From the NCBI GenBank assembly GCA_902478985.1, contig CABSNH010000018.1:1-18549 (forward strand): a DNA stretch of 18,549 bases, given 5' to 3'. Every line of letters starts with the position of its first letter. Positions within the stretch are counted from its first letter, which is position 1. This stretch comes from an uncultured Collinsella sp. Lineage in GTDB: Bacteria; Actinomycetota; Coriobacteriia; Coriobacteriales; Coriobacteriaceae. A model generated the notes under the pieces. That model saw nothing but the letters and a program-made list of their open reading frames with translations, made no database searches and was not told where the DNA came from. This document shows, one piece after another, positions 15,047 through 18,549 of this stretch. Both the position numbers and the translations under genes were made by a program.

Positions 15047-16123
15047 ATGTCCGACAATATGCAGCCTTTCGATGAAACTCTGGACGACGAGTCCCTGGAT
15101 GCGGTGGATGCCGAAGCGACCGAGGATTGCGAGGATGTCGAGGAATTCGATCCGTTTGAGGGCATGAGCGACGAGGAGCTCGACGCCCTGTGCGACGAGG
15201 ATGAGAGCCTCGCGGGTTTTGGCGACGTGGAACCCGGTTTTCGCAGCGGCTTCGTGGCCCTGGTCGGCCGTCCCAACGCCGGTAAGTCCACGCTGCTCAA
15301 CGCCTGCTATGGCAAAAAGGTTGCCATCACCTCGCCGGTGGCCCAGACCACCCGCCGTCGCATGCGCGCCGTCGTCAATCGCCCCGGCTACCAGCTGGTC
15401 TTTGTCGATACCCCGGGTATTCACAAGCCCAAGGACGGCCTGGGGTCCGAGCTCAACAAGAGCGCGCTGTTCGAGCTGAACGATGTCGATGTCGTCGCGT
15501 TTTTGATTGATGCCACCAAGCCGATCGGCAGGGGAGACGCCTGGGTTGCCGAGCGCGTCAAGAATGCCCGTTCCAAGAAGGTCCTGGTGCTCACCAAGGC
15601 CGATGAGGCCGACCCCGCACAGGTCATGGAGCAGCTTAAGGCCGCCCACGAGCTTATGGAATATGACGACGAGATCGTGACGTCGTCGGTCAAGAACTTC
15701 AACGTCGATGCCTTTATCGAGACCGTTGCGCACTTTTTGCCCGAGGGTCCGCGTTGGTTCCCCGAGGACATGGGTACCGACGCTTCCGATGAGACGCTCG
15801 TTGCCGAGTTTGTGCGCGAGAAGGTCTTGCGCCGCACCCGTGATGAGATCCCGCACTCCGTTGGCGTGATCTGCGATGCGCTCGAGCAGACCAAGAAGGT
15901 GCTGCGCGTGCACGCTACCATTTACGTCGAGCGCGAGGGCCAAAAGGGCATCATCATCGGCAAGGGCGGCGAGATGATCAAACATATCGGTATCGACGCT
16001 CGCCGCGATCTTGAGCGCATCTTTGGCACGCAGGTCTTTTTGGAGCTGGACGTGAAGGTCAAGGCCGGCTGGCGTGACGACGAGGCCCAGATTCGCCGCT
16101 TTGGCTACAACGCCGAGGACTAA
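15047..16123 (+). CDS. era: GTPase Era with an acidic N-terminal extension
   Basis: Era is an essential GTPase that binds the 3' end of 16S rRNA and helps mature the 30S subunit. The 358-residue product has the GTPase domain from about residue 66, with G1 GRPNAGKS (74-81), G3 DTPG (121-124) and G4 TKAD (183-186). A KH domain with GKGG at 305-308 and the family ending GWRDDEAQIRRFGY close the protein. It is about 60 residues longer than typical Era because of residues 1-65, which contain 27 Asp/Glu and no Lys or Arg. The ATG at 15047 has AAAGGG upstream, and no better-placed start codon lies near the GTPase domain, so the extension appears real. G4 has Thr instead of the usual Asn, a variation tolerated in some GTPases. 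Confidence 0.95.
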   Translation: MSDNMQPFDETLDDESLDAVDAEATEDCEDVEEFDPFEGMSDEELDALCDEDESLAGFGDVEPGFRSGFVALVGRPNAGKSTLLNACYGKKVAITSPVAQTTRRRMRAVVNRPGYQLVFVDTPGIHKPKDGLGSELNKSALFELNDVDVVAFLIDATKPIGRGDAWVAERVKNARSKKVLVLTKADEADPAQVMEQLKAAHELMEYDDEIVTSSVKNFNVDAFIETVAHFLPEGPRWFPEDMGTDASDETLVAEFVREKVLRRTRDEIPHSVGVICDALEQTKKVLRVHATIYVEREGQKGIIIGKGGEMIKHIGIDARRDLERIFGTQVFLELDVKVKAGWRDDEAQIRRFGYNAED

Positions 16124-16138
16124 GGACGCGCGGCGCGC

Positions 16139-16888
16139 ATGGCAGGCTCCCGGACATATCGCACGAAGGCGCTCGTCCTCGACAAGACGAAGCTCAAAGA
16201 GACGGACCTGATCCTGACGATGCTTGACGAACGGGGTCGGCAGGTTCGCGCCGTGGCAAAGGGCGCCCGCAAACCCGGTGGGCGCCTGGCTGCGCGCTGC
16301 GAGCTGTTCTGTACCGTCGATATGCTGCTCGCGCATGGACGGTCGCTTGACGTGGTTTCGCAGGCCGAGCTTATGGAGGCGCCGCTCGGCGCAGCGCCCG
16401 ATTACGAGACGACTTGCGCCGCAAGCGCAATCGCCGAGGTCGCGCGCGTGTGCTCGTTTGAGGACGCCGAGGACCCGTTTACCTTTGCCATCACGCAGCG
16501 AGCGCTTGCCCTGGTGGGCAGCGGGCTCGACACGGCGCACATGGATCTACTTGTGGCGGCATATGTGTTTAAGCTGCTGTCGCACGTTGGCTACCGACCC
16601 GATTTTTCGGCCTGCGTGCTGTGCGGAGACCCCATGCTGTCGTATTTTTCGCCCCAGGCGGGCGGTCTCATGTGCGGGTCGTGTGCGTCGAGCGTTCCGG
16701 GTGCCGAGCTGGTGTCGACCGGTGAGGTCGCGTGGCTGCGCGCCCTCATGTCCATGACCTTCGATGCGCTCATGGCCGAGAGGGTTGATCCCCATACTGC
16801 CGCTTTTTTGTTGGGGCTTTCGCATGTCTGGGCGGCAACTCATACCGATCAGCGCCTCCGTGCGATGGAATTCATGTTGGGTCGGTGA
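16139..16888 (+). CDS. recO: DNA repair protein RecO
   Basis: RecO works with RecR (and RecF) to load RecA onto SSB-coated DNA in recombinational repair. The 249-residue product has the N-terminal OB-fold (about 1-80, starting YRTKALVLDKTKLKETDLILTM) and a helical C-terminal domain. The zinc finger has two cysteine pairs, C159/C162 in CVLC and C179/C182 in CGSC. Length and order match the family. The ATG at 16139 lies 15 bases after the era stop; the nearest Shine-Dalgarno-like sequence, AAGGA at the era stop, is somewhat distant. The era-recO pairing is widely conserved and supports the call. A new promoter for rpsO follows. Confidence 0.93.
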   Translation: MAGSRTYRTKALVLDKTKLKETDLILTMLDERGRQVRAVAKGARKPGGRLAARCELFCTVDMLLAHGRSLDVVSQAELMEAPLGAAPDYETTCAASAIAEVARVCSFEDAEDPFTFAITQRALALVGSGLDTAHMDLLVAAYVFKLLSHVGYRPDFSACVLCGDPMLSYFSPQAGGLMCGSCASSVPGAELVSTGEVAWLRALMSMTFDALMAERVDPHTAAFLLGLSHVWAATHTDQRLRAMEFMLGR

Positions 16889-16912
16889 TGATGCGCAGGC
16901 GTGGGCTGCTTG

Positions 16913-16921
16913 TGGTAACAT
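16913..16921 (+). promoter_or_regulatory. Candidate extended -10 promoter for rpsO
   Basis: TGGTAACAT (16913-16921) is an extended -10 element with the box TAACAT at 16916-16921; no clear -35 box is seen. Transcription would start near 16928, giving a leader of about 100 bases. Confidence 0.5.
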
Positions 16922-17026
16922 ACCGACCTGTTGGTACCTCGATCTTGGATGCTCGCTCCACCGGCGGCTTCCCAGTCCGAGGCGAATAGCGTCGCCCGAG
17001 GGCGACAAGAAACGAAAGGTGAAACA
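16922..17026 (+). promoter_or_regulatory. Structured rpsO leader, possible S15 autoregulatory RNA
   Basis: The leader is about 100 bases and folds readily. GTCGCC and GGCGAC (16991-16996, 17001-17006) make a 6-bp hairpin with a CGAG loop shortly before the Shine-Dalgarno AAAGGTG (17015-17021). Upstream, TCCGAG (16976-16981) can pair with CTTGGA (16944-16949), while the overlapping CGAGG (16978-16982) can pair with CCTCG (16937-16941); the two pairings exclude each other. S15 represses its own mRNA in several phyla through unrelated RNA structures. Regulation here is inference. Confidence 0.35.
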
Positions 17027-17305
17027 ATGACTGTTTCCAAAGAGCGCAAGGCGGAGCTGACTGCCCAGTTCGGTAACACCCCGGTCGACACCGGCAACCC
17101 CAAGGTTCAGGTCGCCATCCTGTCCGAGCGCATCAAGGAGCTGACCGAGCACATGAAGTCCCACCAGAAGGACTTCCACACCCGTCGTGGCCTGCTCATG
17201 CTCGTCGGCCGTCGTCGTCGTCTTCTCTCCTACATTAAGAAGAACGACATCGTCGAGTACCGTGAGCTCATCAAGGCTCTGGGCATCCGCGACAACATCC
17301 AGTAA
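17027..17305 (+). CDS. rpsO: 30S ribosomal protein S15
   Basis: S15 binds the central domain of 16S rRNA and contributes to an intersubunit bridge. The 92-residue product shows the family clearly: DTGNPKVQVAILSERIKELTEHMKSH, then the RNA-contacting HTRRGLLMLVGRRRRLLSYIKK block, and the C-terminal YRELIKALGIRD. It is about three residues longer than the E. coli protein. The ATG at 17027 has AAAGGTG 5 bases upstream and gives the usual N-terminus. A longer in-frame start at 16931 would lie in the leader. The rpsO-pnp order is conserved across bacteria; here a terminator-like hairpin separates the two genes. Confidence 0.97.
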   Translation: MTVSKERKAELTAQFGNTPVDTGNPKVQVAILSERIKELTEHMKSHQKDFHTRRGLLMLVGRRRRLLSYIKKNDIVEYRELIKALGIRDNIQ

Positions 17306-17321
17306 GGATTTGTACATGCTA

Positions 17322-17352
17322 AGAGCGTCCTGCGCAGCGGGGCGCTCTTTTT
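17322..17352 (+). terminator. Terminator or attenuator between rpsO and pnp
   Basis: AGAGCGTCC (17322-17330) pairs with GGGCGCTCT (17340-17348), 9 bp including one G-U, followed by five T residues to 17352. In other bacteria partial read-through here lets pnp be expressed with rpsO. Confidence 0.85.
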
Positions 17353-17455
17353 GTGTAAGGGCGCGAACAATCACGCTCTGAAGCGTGGCGGGGGCAGGGG
17401 GCCCGCGTCACATGAGAAGCCCGCAGGCAAGGGGCCTGTGGGGTAAAGGAGAACA
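17353..17455 (+). promoter_or_regulatory. pnp leader with hairpins before the start
   Basis: CCCGCAGGC (17420-17428) pairs with GCCTGTGGG (17434-17442) in a 9-bp stem that ends just before the Shine-Dalgarno AAAGGAG (17445-17451). A weaker G-rich stem may form from 17384 to 17412. PNPase is known to control its own mRNA in E. coli through a leader stem-loop; a similar role here is inference. No clear promoter is seen. Confidence 0.4.
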
Positions 17456-18532
17456 ATGACACTCGTATCCAAGACCTTTGAGCTGTACGGCAAGACCTAC
17501 ACCTTTGAGTCGGGCGAGCTTGCCAAGCAGGCCACCGGCGCCTGCCTGGTCAAGCAGGGCGACACCACGATGCTCGACACCGTGGTCGTCTCCAAGGAGC
17601 GCAAGAACTACGACTTCTTCCCGCTGACCGTCGACTTCAACGAGAAGATGTACGCCGCTGGCCGCATCCCGGGTGGTTACCTCAAGCGTGAGGGCCGTCC
17701 CAGCGAGAAGGCCACGCTCACCGCGCGCATGATCGACCGTCCGATCCGCCCGAGTTTCCCGGACGGCTTCCGCAACGAGGTGCACATCGTCGCCACCTCG
17801 CTCGTCGCCGACCAGGTCAACCCCTTCGACGTCATCAACGTCATGGGTGCTTCCCTGGCCATGACGCTCGGCGGCGTGCCCTTCGAGGGCCCGCTTGCCT
17901 GCGTGCGCATCGGCCGTAACGTGGAGACCGGCGAGTTTATCGTCAACCCCACCTACGAGGAGCGCGAGAACTCCGATCTGGACCTGGAGCTGGGCGGCTC
18001 TGCCGACTTCATCTCGATGGTCGAGGCCGGTGCCGAGGAGATCTCCGAGGACGACATGCTCGCCGCCATGAAGTTTGGCCAGGAGGCCCTAGCTGCTTTC
18101 TGCCAGGCTCAGGACGAGTTTGTCGCCGAGTGGGAGCAGGTCAACGGCCCCATCGTCAAGAAGGAGTACCCGCTCGACCAGCCCGTCGAGGAGGTCCAGG
18201 AGCGCATCTTCGCCCACTACGACGAGATGGCGGCTGCCCTTCGCGATGCCGACAAGCTTTCCCGCATCGGTAAGGTCGAGGCTCTGAAGGAGTCCATCCG
18301 CGCCGAGTTTACCGAGGAGGAGCAGGCCGCTTGGGAGCGCGAAATCCCCGTGGCGCTCAAGAAGCTCGAGAAGAAGGCCATGCGCACCATGGTCGTCGAG
18401 ACTGGTGAGCGCGTCGACGGCCGTGCCGCCGATGAGATTCGCCCCATCATGGTGAAGGATAACTATCTGCCGCTCGTTCACGGCTCCGGCCTGTTCCAGC
18501 GTGGCCAGACCCAGGTGCTCTCTGTCCTGTCG
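17456..18532 (+). CDS. pnp: Polyribonucleotide nucleotidyltransferase (PNPase), 5' part
   Basis: PNPase degrades RNA 3' to 5' by phosphorolysis and is a core part of RNA turnover. The 359 codons here are about half of the usual 700-750. Present are the first RNase PH domain, with its conserved block FFPLTVDFNEKMYAAGRIPGG (about 62-82) and the arginine-rich REGRPSEKATLTARMIDRPIRP, and the helical linker domain (about 240-320). The start of the second, catalytic RNase PH domain follows from about 325, with ERVDGRAADEIRPI and HGSGLFQRGQTQ. The catalytic aspartates and the KH and S1 domains lie beyond the contig end. The ATG at 17456 has AAAGGAG 4 bases upstream. The frame continues into the adapter at 18533, adding false residues LSLIH. 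Confidence 0.96.
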
Positions 18533-18549
18533 CTGTCTCTTATACACAT
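18533..18549 (-). other. Nextera mosaic-end adapter remnant (not genomic)
   Basis: CTGTCTCTTATACACAT is the first 17 bases of the reverse complement of the Nextera mosaic end, the same element seen at 29-47 in the opposite orientation. It marks read-through into the adapter, so the contig ends at 18532. On the - strand it yields the false peptide start MYKRQ. Confidence 0.96.

Noticed and set aside
14693..16540. Antisense open frame of 615 codons over dgkA, era and recO
   Set aside because: dgkA, era and recO start in the same frame modulo 3, and the codons TTA, CTA and TCA are rare here, so the complementary frame stays open. The product looks like no known protein, and the sense genes are certain.
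48..18532. Mobile elements, CRISPR arrays, tRNA or rRNA genes
   Set aside because: No transposase or integrase frames, spaced repeats, cloverleaf sequences or rRNA segments were seen, and the genes are nearly contiguous.

Overview
The window is a GC-rich bacterial chromosome segment with strong G/C third positions. All 18 recognisable genes are on the + strand. Gene content, codon use and GTG/TTG starts suggest an actinobacterium of class Coriobacteriia, most like Collinsella. That taxon is an inference from memory of the proteins, not a search. Both ends are sequencing artefact. Bases 1-47 are the tail of the Illumina P5 primer, an i5 index and the Nextera read-1 transposase adapter. Bases 18533-18549 are the start of the reverse-complement mosaic end. 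Genuine genome therefore runs from 48 to 18532, and the first and last genes are cut.

Layout: 3' part of thiI (tRNA 4-thiouridine synthesis), then an intrinsic terminator; comEA-comEC (DNA uptake), overlapping by 4 bases; holA (DNA polymerase III delta) behind its own candidate promoter; rpsT (ribosomal protein S20) with a structured leader and a strong terminator; lepA (EF4), apparently leaderless, tightly followed by a dusB-like tRNA-dihydrouridine synthase and hemW; a membrane-anchored DnaJ paralogue; canonical dnaJ; mtaB; phoH; ybeY; dgkA; era; recO; rpsO (S15) with a leader and terminator; and the 5' half of pnp.

Functionally this is a housekeeping block for translation and RNA maturation (lepA, dus, mtaB, ybeY, era, phoH, rpsT, rpsO, pnp), with DNA uptake and repair (comEA, comEC, holA, recO) and protein folding (two DnaJ proteins). 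The order comEA-comEC-holA-rpsT-lepA-hemW-dnaJ-mtaB-phoH-ybeY-dgkA-era-recO is close to the arrangement known from Bacillus and other Firmicutes. Here comEB, the sporulation genes gpr/spoIIP, hrcA-grpE-dnaK and prmA-rsmE are missing from their usual slots.

The most unusual item is the first dnaJ-like gene (9539-10642). It keeps a complete J-domain with HPD, a G/F-rich stretch, all four zinc-binding CxxCxGxG motifs and C-terminal domain I. The second substrate-binding barrel and dimerisation tail are replaced by about 90 residues of membrane-spanning sequence. It directly precedes a normal soluble dnaJ. A second recurring signal is an 11-base element (CCGCTCGGGTA) ending in the first two bases of the -10 box, found identically upstream of lepA and the membrane dnaJ. 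No mobile elements, CRISPR arrays, tRNA or rRNA genes were seen.
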